Source: Diphasiastrum complanatum (Eukaryota > Streptophyta > Lycopodiopsida > Lycopodiales > Lycopodiaceae). From it: DNA of 64,000 bases. Under the pieces are notes generated by a model, which searched no databases, was not told the origin of the DNA, and saw nothing but the letters and a program-made list of their open reading frames with translations. Of the stretch, positions 1 to 38,745 are shown one piece after another. The stretch is from positions 5,452,900 through 5,516,899 of the forward strand of contig CM055107.1 of assembly GCA_029204225.1 (NCBI GenBank), read 5' to 3'. The first letter of the stretch is position 1. Each line of letters begins with the position of its first letter. The translations under genes were made by a program, and so were the position numbers.

Positions 1-1367
1 ATGTCCCCAACAACATTTGTCTAGACTAAGAGTAAGCCAAGGGAGCTCTCAAGTGTCTAATACATTTGAAACACATTGCAAACATGTGGAAAGGTCACCA
101 AAATGTTTGGGAACATTTACCAAATATCAGTAGGAACAAAATCGATATAGTCTACAATGTACTTAAATTACCCTTACATTTAAACAATACCAATACATAA
201 GTTTACAGAGCATAATACCATGCAAAGTTTAGAAAGTCATTATAAAGACATGAAGCATCTCAAACCTTCATAAATGACATAAGAAAAGCATAAAAGAAAA
301 AAATAAGGTGATTGCAATAATACAAATACGTGGGAAAGGGATCAAGGACAATTATAGAAAACTCAATTTGATAAAACCTCAAACACTCTCAATAATATCA
401 TGCTAGAATTATGGTCCAACTATGCACAAAAAGAAGGGGAGATGGAGCATAATCCTTGGAATCCACCACTTTCACACAGCATACAAGGCCTTTCATGGTT
501 CACATTGTAGAAGGCATAAACAGCTTGAAAGGTGGAAAAGCACAACATTGACAATAATCAAGTGGAATTCTTCAACATAGTCGAGGTGGTAACTCCTTGT
601 ATCAAGAATCAATTCAACCATTCCTTAAAATTTCCCCCCGTGAACAGAAATAAGAATAATTTCTCCTTTGTTCAGAACCAGTAACAAGGACGATCCTACC
701 AGCAATAGAACCATCATGTATTGTAAAAACCACGGGAATCATGGTAGAGAGAAAACTTAGTAGCTAGTTCAATTCAAAAAATACACGTTATGCAACAAGG
801 AGGTTTTCAAAAGGGCTGATCTATGGTGGATCATTTGCTTGCATCGATAGCAATAGTGGAAGAGTCAGAAAAAATCAGCAAAGCCCTTTTTATTGCTTTG
901 TCACCTTTGAAAGCCATTTGACAGTGCAAAGAAGAAATTACAAGAGCGTGTGAGAGCAAAACAGAAGTGCCAAAAGAATGGAAACAAGCAATGAACAACC
1001 TATCTATGAAGGGGATGGCTCCATACACTAGTCTGAGGGAAGTTCATGGCTTCCTCAATTTGAAACCTCAATGCCTTATTACTTTCTCTGACCAACCAGC
1101 AAGTAGAGCAAGCAGAGTAGAAAGTTTCTTAAGAAGATGTGCTTCAGTATAGAAAAGAGCCATATGAAAAATTGGACTTAGTGTAGCATTTCAAACTTTA
1201 AATTTTGTTACTTTTAGCTGTCAAAAGCTCGAACATATTGTAAAGAATTGCAACTGAATAGAGCTATCCTGGAAATCATATCTATACATGCTCTGTCTCA
1301 TCGAGGTCTCAGTGGACATTAATAAACATTATCGTCACTACCTATCTTTGCTTTCTGGATCTCCAAC
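1..1367. other. Intronic DNA, no gene recognised
   Basis: If the DUF21 gene continues off the left edge, as its missing C-terminal half implies, this stretch lies in its sixth intron. I see no conserved domain on either strand. Short open frames around 831-1152 have no recognisable motifs. The segment ends at the 8-bp duplication that flanks the hAT element. Confidence 0.5.
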
Positions 1368-1375
1368 CGTTCACA
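1368..1375. repeat. hAT target site duplication, left copy
   Basis: The octamer CGTTCACA directly precedes the left TIR and is repeated exactly at 4426-4433 after the right TIR. Confidence 0.8.
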
Positions 1376-4300
1376 CAAGGTTGCATTCAAACGATTCAAA
1401 CGTATCAAACGTCCATGTGTTTGAAATGTTTAAATGAAAGTTTCAAACGTTTGAAACAAAATGCTATATTTTTTTCTGATTTTTTTGCAAGTTTTTAAGC
1501 AACCAATGCTAATTTAAGTGTTGGAACCTTAAACATAATATAAAAGTAGTTGAATAAGCATGTTTAACAATTAAAAGCATTCAATGTAGACACTAAACAA
1601 CAATATGTACAGATTATAATGAAATTTAGTTGGATATATGAAGGAATAACAAGAGTGCACCATCATCAACAAGTGCATAAAAACCATCCATCCTCAAAAA
1701 AGTTTTGGTTCAAAATGAAAATCAAGTCAACTGGTTACATTCTACTGGAAAATGGCCACTCGCTAGTGGCTAGCAACTACCAAACTAAGTATGATAACAT
1801 TATAAAACATGTAGTAAATCAAACGTCGTCAAGTGGTATGACAACATCAGCATCCTCAGCAATGTCAACATCATCCTGTAAATCGACATCTTCCTCATCC
1901 TCATCAAGATCCTCTGGGTCAACAAGAACAGATGAAGAAGCATGAGAGGAAGTGGAAGCCATGCCCGTCTCAATATCCCTAGCAGCCTGGGTAATACCCT
2001 GTATCTCCAAGCCCTCTTCTATGTCAGCTCTCTCAGCCTCCACCACCAGCAATCGGTCCTCCTCTTGCTCCTCCTCGATTTGTTGCAAAGTTGGATCCAT
2101 CTTCTCAAACCCTCGTGCCTTGATCTTATCAAGGACACAAAGATTGAAATGCACAAAGACCAACATGTCAAGGGTGGATGGCTTCAACCTATTTCTCCTC
2201 TTGGTATGAATCAAGGAGAAGTTACTCCAATTTCTCTCACAAGGAGAGGCCATACTTCCCTGGCTAAGTATCCTGATTGCCAACCTTTGTAACTCAGGTG
2301 TGGAGGCTCCAAAGACTCCCACCAACGCATACCCGTCTGCCTCTGAGATGCCAAGTGTGCCACTGACCGACCAAATGTCCCTTGCCCATTCCTGTCCATG
2401 TCCATTTGATTTAACAATGTTTCTTCATATGCTGAATTTCCACTCGAGTATCTATCAACAACTAATTTCCATCCCTTGTCAACCTTGACATCGGACTCTT
2501 GCCCCATATCCAACCACTGTGGATGCAAAGCGAATGCTGCAGCATGTAAAGGAGAATGCATCATGTCCCATCTCTCAAGGCAAAGGCTCTCTATCACACG
2601 TATTCGATCGGCATCAAAAGAGGTACATGATCGTATTCACTCAACCATCCGGTCCATCAGCTCATAGACAAATCCCATGGTGGCTCCCTCTCTATCAACA
2701 ACTCGTAACAACTTAAGGATGGGCTTGCACAGTTTCACAATATTCTCTGCCTCCTCCCAAAATAATGGACCAAGTATTGTATGCTCAATGTCTCTCCCTA
2801 CCTTTGTTGATGCGGACTTCAAGTTATGCCACTCCTCATGGACCACCAACCGCCTAAGGGCAACTTTTACCCGCAAGAGATTTGCAAGCACAATGTAGAT
2901 GTAGCCAAAGCGTGTTTGAGCCGGCTTCAAAAGCTCGTGTTTGCTCACTTGTCGAAAAACACCTAGCACCCTCTGATGACCTGTGATGAAAGTCACTATT
3001 TTCCGTGCCGTTTGCAAAACAGGAGCTACCCAATCTAGTGCTCCAATGTCCTCAAACAGCAAATCCAGACAATGGCAAGTGCAACGTGTGAAAAAAATCT
3101 TCGGATACTCCTCCTCTAGCATCTCACCAGCACGCAAACAATTGTTGGTATTATCCATTACAACTTGTACCACATTGTGCTCTCCTACCTTGCCAATGAT
3201 TTCTTTTGAATGTTCATAGATATACAAGCCTGATTTTTCCAAACCACTGGCATCCACACTGCATAAAAAGATGGAACCATAGATACTAGTAGCAACAAAG
3301 TTAATGATAAGTCGTCTACGTGTGTCAGACCAACCATCACACACAATCGTGCACCCATATTTTACCCACTTATCCTTTACCATTTGCAGCTCCCTCGTAA
3401 GCAATTTTGTCTCCTCTCGCAGCTCTTTCACCCTAATAGCCTCATAAGAAGGGGCTTTCACCGAACCACCAACCTCTCCTGCAGTTCTCAACATATCTTG
3501 AAAATATCTGCTCTTGACTACATTGAAAGGAATTGCATTTGCATAAAAAAATTTCCTGCAAGCAATCCGAAATTTGTTTCTCTTTTCTAAGGCCCATGCA
3601 GCTGTCAAATCAGCACTATTTACGTGTAGGCCCTGTAGAAGCATCCACGGATTGACTATTCTCCATCTCATGAACTTGGTCCTCATTGCTACTGGCATCT
3701 AGATATTGCAATCTCAATGCTTGCACCACGTTTATATTTGCTTTCTCACATTTATCCACTCCACATCCCCCTGTCCCAAGCAAATGTGACACAATTCTTC
3801 CCCAATGATCAGAACATGCTCCCACACATTAGACTTTGGCTTAGGCATTCTGAAAATTGACAAAATTGTGATGTTCAGATCTGAAAATTGTGCAAAAAGC
3901 CCAAAACCTGCAACTGCTCTTCACAACAAACATGACCAAGCAGATGTTGATGTGAATGGCTAGGATGGGGCGCCCTACAGTCTAGAAGACTGCCTCCAAA
4001 TCTCAGCTGAATCTGATCAATAACCAAAGAGAACTGATTGATTCTTTGAAGTGGCCTCAAAACCAATTTTTTTGCACCTGTTGCTTGTATCTCCTCAACC
4101 AAGCTTCAAAACTCTGATATGATGCTCTTAATCACTCCAGCATGGTCCAACACCCCTGCCTACAAGAAATCTTGGTAAACTATGGAGTGGAGAGCAAGCT
4201 TCTATCACTGCCAAGAAATGGAGGAGGGCACATTTCTTCTCCACGATGGAGGAGCAGTTAGTGAAGGAGTTATGAGGCGTGGTTGAGCTGTCCCAGCCTC

Positions 4301-4425
4301 GTGGTAGCTTAGTGTAGGTCATTTTTTAATTAGATGGACCCTAGGACCCTATTTGGAGGGGTAGGGCCCAAAAAAAATTTGGCTTCCAAAACTCCACGTT
4401 TCAAACGCGTTTGAATGCCACCATG
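1376..4425 (-). mobile_element. hAT-superfamily DNA transposon with TIRs and 8-bp TSD
   Basis: The 3050-bp element is delimited by the terminal inverted repeats CAAGGTTGCATTCAAACG (1376-1393) and, read on the minus strand from 4425, CATGGTGGCATTCAAACG, which agree at 16 of 18 positions. Both ends are flanked by the identical octamer CGTTCACA (1368-1375 and 4426-4433). Eight-base target duplications and CA-starting TIRs are the hAT signature. Subterminal regions carry repeated TTTCAAACG-type motifs at 1385-1460 and 4395-4412, as expected for transposase binding sites. The interior holds a broken transposase on the minus strand. The element sits in the last visible intron of the DUF21 gene. The intact TSD suggests fairly recent insertion, while the damaged gene means it could now move only with help in trans. 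Confidence 0.85.
1819..3840 (-). pseudogene. hAT transposase (BED / DUF659 / dimerisation), broken
   Basis: Read from high to low coordinates, the frames give the family order. First comes a BED-like zinc-finger start (about 3825-3750, with SDHWGRIVSHLLGTGG and a following Cys). Next is the DUF659 catalytic region (about 3590-2640), with CDGWSD and MDNTNNC segments and a CTCHCLDL motif. A C-terminal hAT region follows, with HPLHAAA-like and PELQRLAIRIL segments and a C-ERNWS motif. The tail is Asp/Glu-rich. The frame is damaged: one frame change lies near 3616-3698, an in-frame TGA at 2637-2639 interrupts otherwise continuous homology, and a single-base shift lies near 2320 between the WW and FGAS parts of the conserved block. 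An intron could explain the first change but not the others. The protein would cut and rejoin DNA at the TIRs; this copy is judged inactive. Confidence 0.8.
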
Positions 4426-4433
4426 CGTTCACA
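4426..4433. repeat. hAT target site duplication, right copy
   Basis: The octamer CGTTCACA directly follows the right TIR and is identical to 1368-1375. Confidence 0.8.
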
Positions 4434-5264
4434 AATGCAGTGCAAAGTGCTTGGATGAGCCTCTCTTAGTGAAAAAGAAAAAAGAGCCCCAAAGGGTCTA
4501 AAATTTCAGCATACCTCTGAAAACTGCGAAGCATCTCTAAGTGAGAGAGATAAGCCCTCAACAAGGATTCAATCTTTAAGTAAATGGTTCTAATCCTCGT
4601 GTGAAGGGTATTATCATAAAGATGCAGTGTCTACCCTTAAAGTGGAAGGTTCACACCCTCAATATAAATGGGCAAAATCTCTATTTGTGGAAGGTCAAAA
4701 CCATGCATTAAACGTCAATGCCATCTCTTGAAGATTGAATGTATGCAACTAGATATTGGTCGTACTTAAACTCTAACTGAATGTGACCATTAGTGAGTAG
4801 CATCACCATTTCTAGCAAACAAAAATGGTGTAATGGCAAAAAAACAACGCTAAAGAATGACGATTAAAAAATTTAAAAGGATTTAGGATGACATGTAAAA
4901 GGTGGTTGACAAAACAACTTAGTCAATGCACGAAATACACAAAAATGGGATCTGAGATATACTTAAGAAGTGGAGACAACAATCATATGCAAATGCCTAA
5001 AAGAATTGTGCTTGGGTGTTTAAAAACATGTCGACAAAGACTCCAGCAAGGTTGTCATTACCATGGGTTGTTAGGAATAATAAATAGTTTAATGCCAACT
5101 TTATTGGCACAAGGACATGGTTTATTAGATGTGACCATCAATGTACTTTGAATACTGAATAATAACTAGGCAAAGTGCTTTAAGCAGTGCAAGTTGATGA
5201 ATTCTAGTCCTTTTTAAGTGGCAGAGGACTTGTAATATGTGGACTAGTTGTGAGAAGACACCAA

Positions 5265-5266
<2 letters not shown>
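4434..5266. other. Intronic DNA, no gene recognised
   Basis: This stretch lies between the hAT element and the CT microsatellite. I found no conserved protein segment, LTR end or tRNA-like sequence in it. Confidence 0.4.

Positions 5267-5323
<57 letters not shown>
5267..5323. repeat. (CT)n microsatellite
   Basis: About 28 uninterrupted CT units. The long Leu/Ser and Arg/Glu open frames across it are by-products of the repeat. Confidence 0.97.
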
Positions 5324-5325
<2 letters not shown>

Positions 5326-5454
5326 GCGATGGCTGCCTGCTAGCGCTCCATCTCCATATCCATTCACGCTCCTTCTCTCTCTCGCCATGGCCCCTCCTCG
5401 CGCCATCCCTGTTCGCAGACCACCCCGCTCCCCTACCCTCGCTGTCACCTCCCC

Positions 5455-5795
5455 TCCCCCCCCCCCTTCGCTGATGGTGCATCCCCCCTCGCTGATGGCA
5501 TACCCCCCCCCCCCCTCGTTGATGGAACATCCCCTCCCCTCATTGATGGATCACCCCCACCCCTCGCTGCAGCCCTGCCTCCCTCGCTGTCACCTCCCCC
5601 ACCCTCACTGTCACCCCCCCTCCCCCCCCCCCCCCCCCCCCCCCCCCTTCCCCTTCGCTGATGGTGCATCCCCCCTCGCTGATGGCATAAACTCCCCCCC
5701 CCCCCTCGCTGATGGAACATCCCCTCCCCTCGTTGATGGATCACCCCCACCCCTCACTGCAGCCCTGCCTCCCTCGCCCACCGGATCACCAGACA
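5455..5795. repeat. C-rich minisatellite, two-copy higher-order repeat
   Basis: The segment is built from a short motif around CTCGCTGATGG followed by C runs (CATCCCC-like). A larger block of this motif, ending GCAGCCCTGCCTCCCTCGC, occurs twice, at about 5465-5590 and 5645-5780. Between them is a run of about 27 cytosines near 5619-5646. The minus strand is strongly G-rich with many runs of four or more G, so it could form G-quadruplexes. The proline-rich plus-strand and glycine-rich minus-strand frames simply follow the repeat. Confidence 0.85.
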
Positions 5796-6087
5796 TCCTA
5801 CGCAGAGACGTACTACTACACATGCTCATGCTCACAAACGACGCCGGTAGGCTCCAGTGCTTTCTCATGTTGTGGCTCGCATTACATCTTTTTACAGACT
5901 GCTGTTCTACCACCTCCATCTTCATTTATCTCAGCTACGTTCACTGAGAGCTACTGCATGGCGGCCTAAGAAAGATCCAGATACTCTTGTCATACGCTTT
6001 GCACCTGCATCTGGTCGTCGTGAAGTGCTAGGGAAGAGATCTATAGTGCGGGGTACCACGATATACCTTAAGTGATGAGTTTGTCAT

Positions 6088-6924
6088 AGGCACTCAACTT
6101 CGCATTTAAAGGTTATTTCAAACGCCTCTTTAATTTCAAGAAAGACAAGGATGGTTATTGGAAGTGGTTTGCTAGGAACTTGGCTTTTTGGAGGAGCAGC
6201 TGGTGCATCCTCGTTGCTTTTTGTGTAATCTCTAGAGTTTGCTCGAACGCATCTAGCAAATGATTCAAAATCTGCAAAAAAAGGTGGTGAACGTCAGTTC
6301 AACGGAATGTTGGATGTGTACAAGAAAACCTTGGCAAGTGATGGCATTGCCGATTTATATCGTGGATTCAACATCTCTTGTGTGGGCATCATTGTCTACC
6401 GCGGTTTATACTTTGGAATGTATGACTCCTTGAAGCATATTATCCTTGTGGGCAACCTGGAGGTATGCCTCTTTGCTTATGACATGGAAGTTGTTTTCGA
6501 ACAATTTTACCGCGGACTTAGCATAAAAGTCAGACCTAATGATTCCTTAAGTTAATTCATTAAAAATGTATAAATAAGGCTAAAAAAGTTGCCTGTATTC
6601 TAGTAGTACTCTTACGTAATGCAGATAGAATGTAGGATAATTAACAAACCTGTTTACTTCCAATGCCTTTGTGATGGAAATTTATAGCAAAGTAGTGAAA
6701 CTTTTACAGGCTGGCAGTGAGTTTGTTACTCTACTATCCACTGTACTGAACAAAAATGTAATGCCATAAGAAATCACCTTATATGTTCTTAATGCTGCGA
6801 TATTTTGCAGGGGAATTTCCTTGACAGTTTCTTGCTTGGTTGGGGTATCACAATTGGTGCTGGTCTTGCATCTTATCCCATTGATACCGTGCGACGTAGA
6901 ATGATGATGACATCTGGTGAAGTT
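6088..6924 (+). pseudogene. AAC: ADP/ATP carrier (AAC) gene fragment with one intron
   Basis: Plus-strand translation gives the middle and C-terminal part of the mitochondrial ADP/ATP translocase. It starts at [18 protein letters not shown], continues through GGERQFNG and [11 protein letters not shown], and ends at [19 protein letters not shown] plus MMMTSGE, which includes the family signature RRRMMM. A spliceosomal-type intron with a GT start near 6463 and a TTTGCAG end at about 6810 is retained, so the copy arose from DNA and not from a processed mRNA. An in-frame TAG (near 6226), changed residues, and the missing N-terminal third and last C-terminal part make it non-functional. It stops abruptly at about 6924, where Copia integrase sequence of the opposite strand begins. 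In the cell the intact protein swaps ADP and ATP across the mitochondrial inner membrane. Confidence 0.85.
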
Positions 6925-8243
6925 ACCTTTGCCTTTGAAGTTGATGAACTGATCCTCAATAAAGACTGTATCCCTGCTGAATAAAATCTGCTAGGTATCG
7001 GGGTCGTACAGCTTATTGGTATTGTCGGAGAAGTATAACCGATCAGGATGGTCTTTAGACTTTGGAAGTCGAATTTCTTTCTTGTCTCCTTTGGGATCTG
7101 CACGTAGGCGATGCAACCGAATACTCGTAGGTTCTTCACTGAAGGCTTAGATCCTATCCAAACCTTATGGGTGTTTTGCCTGAGAGGGCCTTAGTCGGAA
7201 CATCTGTTCTGGATGTAAGCTGCAGTGGAAACAGCTTCAGCCCAAAAGCTCTTAGGCAATGATGCGTGTGCCAGCATCCATTTGGCTTATTCGACCAGGG
7301 TACGATTCTTCCTCTCGGCTAAGCCATTTGACTAAGGCGAATAGGGGGTGATAGAAATAGCCGATATGGCTAATCGTGTGCTGAGTGGCTCCAAAATCAA
7401 GAAACTAGGAGCTGTCGTCTGCTGCTTCTTGATGGTTTGTCATGAATGCATCGTGATTCGCTTCTTGATTCGACTGAGATGCTTCTGCAGCTGCATTTGC
7501 CATTTGATTCAGTCGCCCTTTGTTGTTGTTCTTGGCTTGTAGAATGTGGCAATGCTGAATCTCGTGGTTGGTTCGTTTGCAGTATCTGCAGAACAGCTTC
7601 TTCTTTGTTGGCGGCTTCGACTACTCTTGACGATTCTGTGTCGGCTTCTATGGCTTTGAGCCTTTCTTCTTCTGCTTGCTCGAGTTCTTGTTGGTGTATA
7701 GGGCATGAGAGTCCACAGTAGAGGAAGAACATCATAATGATTCGTGATAGAGTCAGCTCTGGGTGTGTGGTGATCATCATCACCCAGTTATCATACGATA
7801 TTGGCAAGCTTGAAAGCAGTGTCATTACTGCGTCTTGATCGTCTATGACAGATCCGAGGCCATTTGCTGTAACAGGTTTTTGAATTGGTATTATAATGTG
7901 ATTCTGTAGGGAATCACCATTTGTCATCTTGAGGGAGAAGAATTTTCTCCTAAGATGTAGCTTGGAAGCTACGTTCACGCACTTCATACAGGGGGTGCTC
8001 AAGATGTCCTAGACTTCTTTCGAGGTCTGAGCTTCAGACACATGGCCAATTTGTGTGTCTGATATGTTGAGGATGATCAGCGTGAAAGCTTTTCCATCTT
8101 TCAGCTTCCATCAGGAGATTGCAGCGTGTCTGCTTCGGGTCTTGCCTCTGCACCAGTGACAACATCATACATTCCTTAGCCATTAGCACAGTTTTCATCT
8201 TAAATTTCCACATATGATAGTTGGATGCATCAAGCTCGTCCAT
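6925..8243 (-). pseudogene. Copia gag-integrase remnant
   Basis: The gag begins at ATG 8243 with LDASNYHMWKFKMKTVL, the usual Copia UBN2/gag opening. It continues with NVASKLHLRRKFFSLKM and DDQDAVMTLLSSLP (about 7980-7780). From about 7390 down to 6925 the homology is to the integrase C-terminal half: SNGLAERKNRT-like, FWAEAVSTAAYIQNR, LRVFGCIAYVQIPKETRKKFD, and a degenerate FSRDTVF segment. Several frame changes and stops are present. Homology ends where the AAC fragment begins. Confidence 0.8.
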
Positions 8244-8415
8244 GATGAGACTGGCTTTTCCTTGGGTATCCGTGTGGATGTTAGTCTAAGTGATAGTGAT
8301 AACTATCAATGACTTAAGAGTGAAAATCTAATGCAGTTTACAGAACAAGAAAAATGATTGTTCTATCGAACGATAGAATCAAGTTCTGTGGGAAGCTTAT
8401 CAAGCTATAATAATA

Positions 8416-8427
8416 GCTGTGATACCA
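8416..8427 (-). other. Primer binding site, initiator tRNA-Met type
   Basis: The minus strand reads TGGTATCACAGC, one change from the usual plant Copia primer site TGGTATCAGAGC, immediately after the LTR end. Confidence 0.8.
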
Positions 8428-9330
8428 TGTTGGGGAAACAGAGTCCGTGAATCGGACAGGTCGAACAATCGGATCGAAACGATCCTACTACTGCGCGAAA
8501 GCGGTGGTCGACTGATTCCCTCGGTGCATGCACTACTACAACAGTAGGCGAACACAAAATAGAGCTTAATTGCATTTATGCGGAAGAGAAAGAGTAGATA
8601 GTTAGACAAATCAATTAGAGAGTCGGACAGGTGAGCACAAAACAATAGCGGGCAAAAACGCGTGCTCACAAAGCCAACTACGATCTGTAACATCTATGAG
8701 CTTATTTTGACAATCATTCTGAGAAGGAAGAATCAATGCTTGAAGGCATCTACTATGTCTGTCTCTGATAAGATGTCGTCTCGGCGTCTGTGACCGCTTG
8801 AGCGTATATGGAATCAGCCTATCTTGTCTGGTATCAATTGGCATTAGCCTTGGCATTATTAATTGATTACAAATGATCAAATATATACAATTTACAATTG
8901 TGTAGATGTATGTACAAGAAGGTGGCGTGGAGCCGTTGTGCCGTCTAGAATAGATCGTGGCTGCTGCTATCATTGTCCAAGTAGTTGCATAGTACAGGAA
9001 GTGGCCGTGAGAAGGCTTTAACTATTCGGAGTCGAGCGTGTCACTGCCGATAGTCAATGGAGTCAAGATAATCGTTTGGTGGTCCTCGACGATAGTCGGT
9101 TGAGTCGATAAGTTGGACTCTCCGATAAGTCGGCCAAGTAGGGTTTCCCAGATAAGTCAGCCAACTCCGACAAGTCGGGTGACTTCGACAAGTCAGACTG
9201 CCATTCTCTTGCCTGTCTTCGATAATAGAGTATTTCTGCAGATTGTGTGACAATGCGTGTAAAACTACAATAATATGAATGGAACTAGATTAACATGGGA
9301 CTTAGGAGAGTAGAGGAAATAAATCCAACA
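8428..9330 (-). repeat. Copia 5' LTR (903 bp)
   Basis: On the minus strand it opens TGTTGGATTTATTTCC at 9330 and closes TTTCCCCAACA at 8428. The ends form the short inverted repeat TGTTGG...CCAACA typical of LTRs. The tRNA primer site follows at once. The partner 3' LTR is absent from the window. Confidence 0.75.
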
Positions 9331-9990
9331 GCCCTGCCAAAGACCTGTGACCCGCTTGGTCACCCCGACTACGTGTCGGCTAGCATCTCATCACTGATGG
9401 CTAGGATCCCAAAGGTCATTATTCACCACATCCCTGACAACTTATCAGGCGGTCACTGTCACTGTTTGTGACACACCGGTCCCAGATTGGGACAGATGTC
9501 CACTCCGGTCACGAGCCTTTGACTGTTGTCGGCTGCAGGCTCTCAAGTATCGGTCCTGCCTTGGTATGTTAGAGTGAGACCGGGATCTAACAAACCTGGT
9601 CTTGCGTTTCACATTGTTGGAGCTTGACGGGATGTATTACGTCAAAGATATAGACTGAAAAACACCAAGATCTTCTTGAATGAAGACCTCAACATTGTAC
9701 AAGTGGTGGAAAGAAAAGAGGCAATGAGTAGATCCATGTAGGCCAATTGAAATATTCACTGATTGAGGTGCCATGACACATGGCATCTATGCATGTCATC
9801 AATTTACACTCCTCTCCATAAGACAAAGAGGCCATGGCTGGGTGGAGAACCTTATGACTAGTTCTTGTCACTCTTATAATCAAAGAAATTTCACGACTCT
9901 ATATTGCTTTTAGAGATAGTCCACAACTATAGAGACTTATTTTGGCATATAGAAGCTCAATACAAAAGAACTTTGAACCCTTTTTTTGTT
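9331..9990. other. Intronic DNA, unassigned
   Basis: The GC-richer stretch at 9331-9620 and the AT-rich stretch after it carry no recognised coding segment on either strand. Confidence 0.35.
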
Positions 9991-10160
9991 CTTAAGGTCC
10001 ACTACAAACTATTCTGGATCCAAGAATTTTGCTCTACAAGTACTTGACAAAGACATGATTACGAATGTTTTTACTAAGCTTCTAAATTTTTTGGGTGCAA
10101 TAAAAGATGATACACTTATAGCATTTTTTGAAAATTTTGAAAAGTAGAATGTAAAAATTC
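9990..10160 (+). pseudogene. Possible Copia RNase H C-terminal relic
   Basis: A short plus-strand segment (about 10045-10090) reads TKDMITNVFTKLL. It resembles the end of Copia RNase H (T-x-x-x-x-A-D-x-F-T-K-x-L) and is followed by a few residues with a FENFEK-like end. The evidence is a single short motif, so the call is weak. Confidence 0.35.
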
Positions 10161-10521
10161 TAAAGAGATATTCCTACTACGTTGCTGTCCTAGTCCTATG
10201 TCAACTATTTTTAGAGAAGGATAGCTTCCTTTAGGGTCCAGGTGGCAGGAAGCAGTCTTTTAGCCTTTAGTTTTTTTGCACTACTATTATTATTTTTAAA
10301 TCTAGATAGTTTTTTTCTTTGTTGAGTAGCACTTTGATATTGATTTGAATGTAAATGTAGCTAGACTACCAGTGTAACTTGTGCTCCTTATGTTCCCTGT
10401 TCGATCCTTGGTAAACATTGTCCCTTTCATACAAGGGTTGTAGCATTCCATTGCCCTTAATTGTTACAGCATTGGGAGAAAACCTGAGAACCTTCATGGT
10501 ATATGAAACTAGAAAACTTAC

Positions 10522-37723
<27,202 letters not shown>

Positions 37724-38560
37724 CTTGACTCCCTTTGACTCTTGCAGTCTCAGCCTGCCTTCCCGAAAACTTGGCACAATTGCCTTCAATCTAGTTTCCT
37801 ATCTTGTGAATCCTACCCATAGACAACTCTCCCTGCATAGCATTTCATCTGCACAGATTGTAGCTTCAATTGTCGCAGCTAAAGGTATGAAACGACCTGG
37901 TGGCTACACAAATATGGTGTAAGCCTTCCCATGAAACTACCCATTAGCTCTAGAACAAAGATTTCAATCCCTGTTTGATCTCTAGCCGACTAGCTTACTC
38001 TATGAAGCGGATTAGAGCGAAGAAAACAAGCCATCAACAAAGTTTCGACTCCCCCTGACATAGCTGATTCTTCTTCTGAGTCCAATACAACAGTGTTTTC
38101 ACGAACCCTGCACAAAAATTCTTCGGAAAAGGATCAAATCAGCTCTACAAAACGCCTCAATCTGCCCGTTTTCGTGAATTTCGTGAGAGGAGCGAAGGCA
38201 GCGTGCTGAGTGCGGGTGGTGACTGGCTGCTGATGCTGCCCACTACGCTCATTCAAACCTCGCGCGCAAAAAGGTAGCGCAACTGCTTCAGAAGCACAGG
38301 AGCAACAAAACGCTCTCACTACAGCTACCGCTGCTGCTGCTGCATCACCCACCCACTCTTCCTTCATTCATTCATTCCTTCCTTGTGCTGCCAAGTGCTC
38401 GCTCCTGTTGCCGACCGTTCTTTCACAAGCATTCCGTGCCAATTGCCAATTCAGTTGTGCTAGCGCGAGCAAGAGCGAGCTCGCAGAAAGAGCTCTATTC
38501 TTCTTCTTCTTCTTCTTCTTGTGTTTTTTTTTTTTTGGGTTTCGCCACGTTGTTGTATTT
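37724..38560 (-). promoter_or_regulatory. Probable 5' UTR and promoter of the DUF21 gene
   Basis: This is the sequence upstream of the exon 1 ATG. On the minus strand it contains an AAGAAGAAGAAGAAG purine run (about 38498-38520), a GC-richer patch (38150-38470) with GCAGCAGCAGC and several CGCG sites, and then pyrimidine-rich stretches. This fits a plant transcription start region with a leader. No TATA box is clear, and the exact start is not determined. The call rests mainly on position. Confidence 0.4.
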
Positions 38561-38745
38561 TTCGCCTCCCAATTTTTGTGAGAGTATGGTTTCACACTAT
38601 ATGAGGGTTTTAGTGCTTTCGTCATCCCAACTTTATAGATTCAATTCTCATTCTCATCTCCATTTCAAGGATGGTCAATCCTCTTCAAACTCTTGACAAT
38701 GTGATGAAATCCTTTCTATCAAATAGTGGCTTCACATGGCCCTCC

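Larger units (their letters stand above)
6925..9330 (-). mobile_element. Ty1/Copia element with 5' LTR, 3'-truncated
   Basis: On the minus strand the order is 5' LTR (9330-8428), tRNA-Met primer site (8427-8416), gag (from 8243), and a piece of integrase ending at 6925. Protease, most of the integrase core, RT, RNase H and the 3' LTR are missing. The gag frame passes into the late integrase region near 7390, a large internal deletion. It lies in the last visible intron of the DUF21 gene, in the same orientation as that gene. Confidence 0.8.

Noticed and set aside
967-1152. Small plus-strand ORF near the left edge
   Set aside because: No motif, no splice or promoter context, and it is overlapped by an equally open antisense frame.
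5237-5947. Long plus-strand proline-rich open frame and its glycine-rich antisense partner
   Set aside because: Both follow the CT microsatellite and C-rich minisatellite. There is no domain, and composition is dictated by the repeat.
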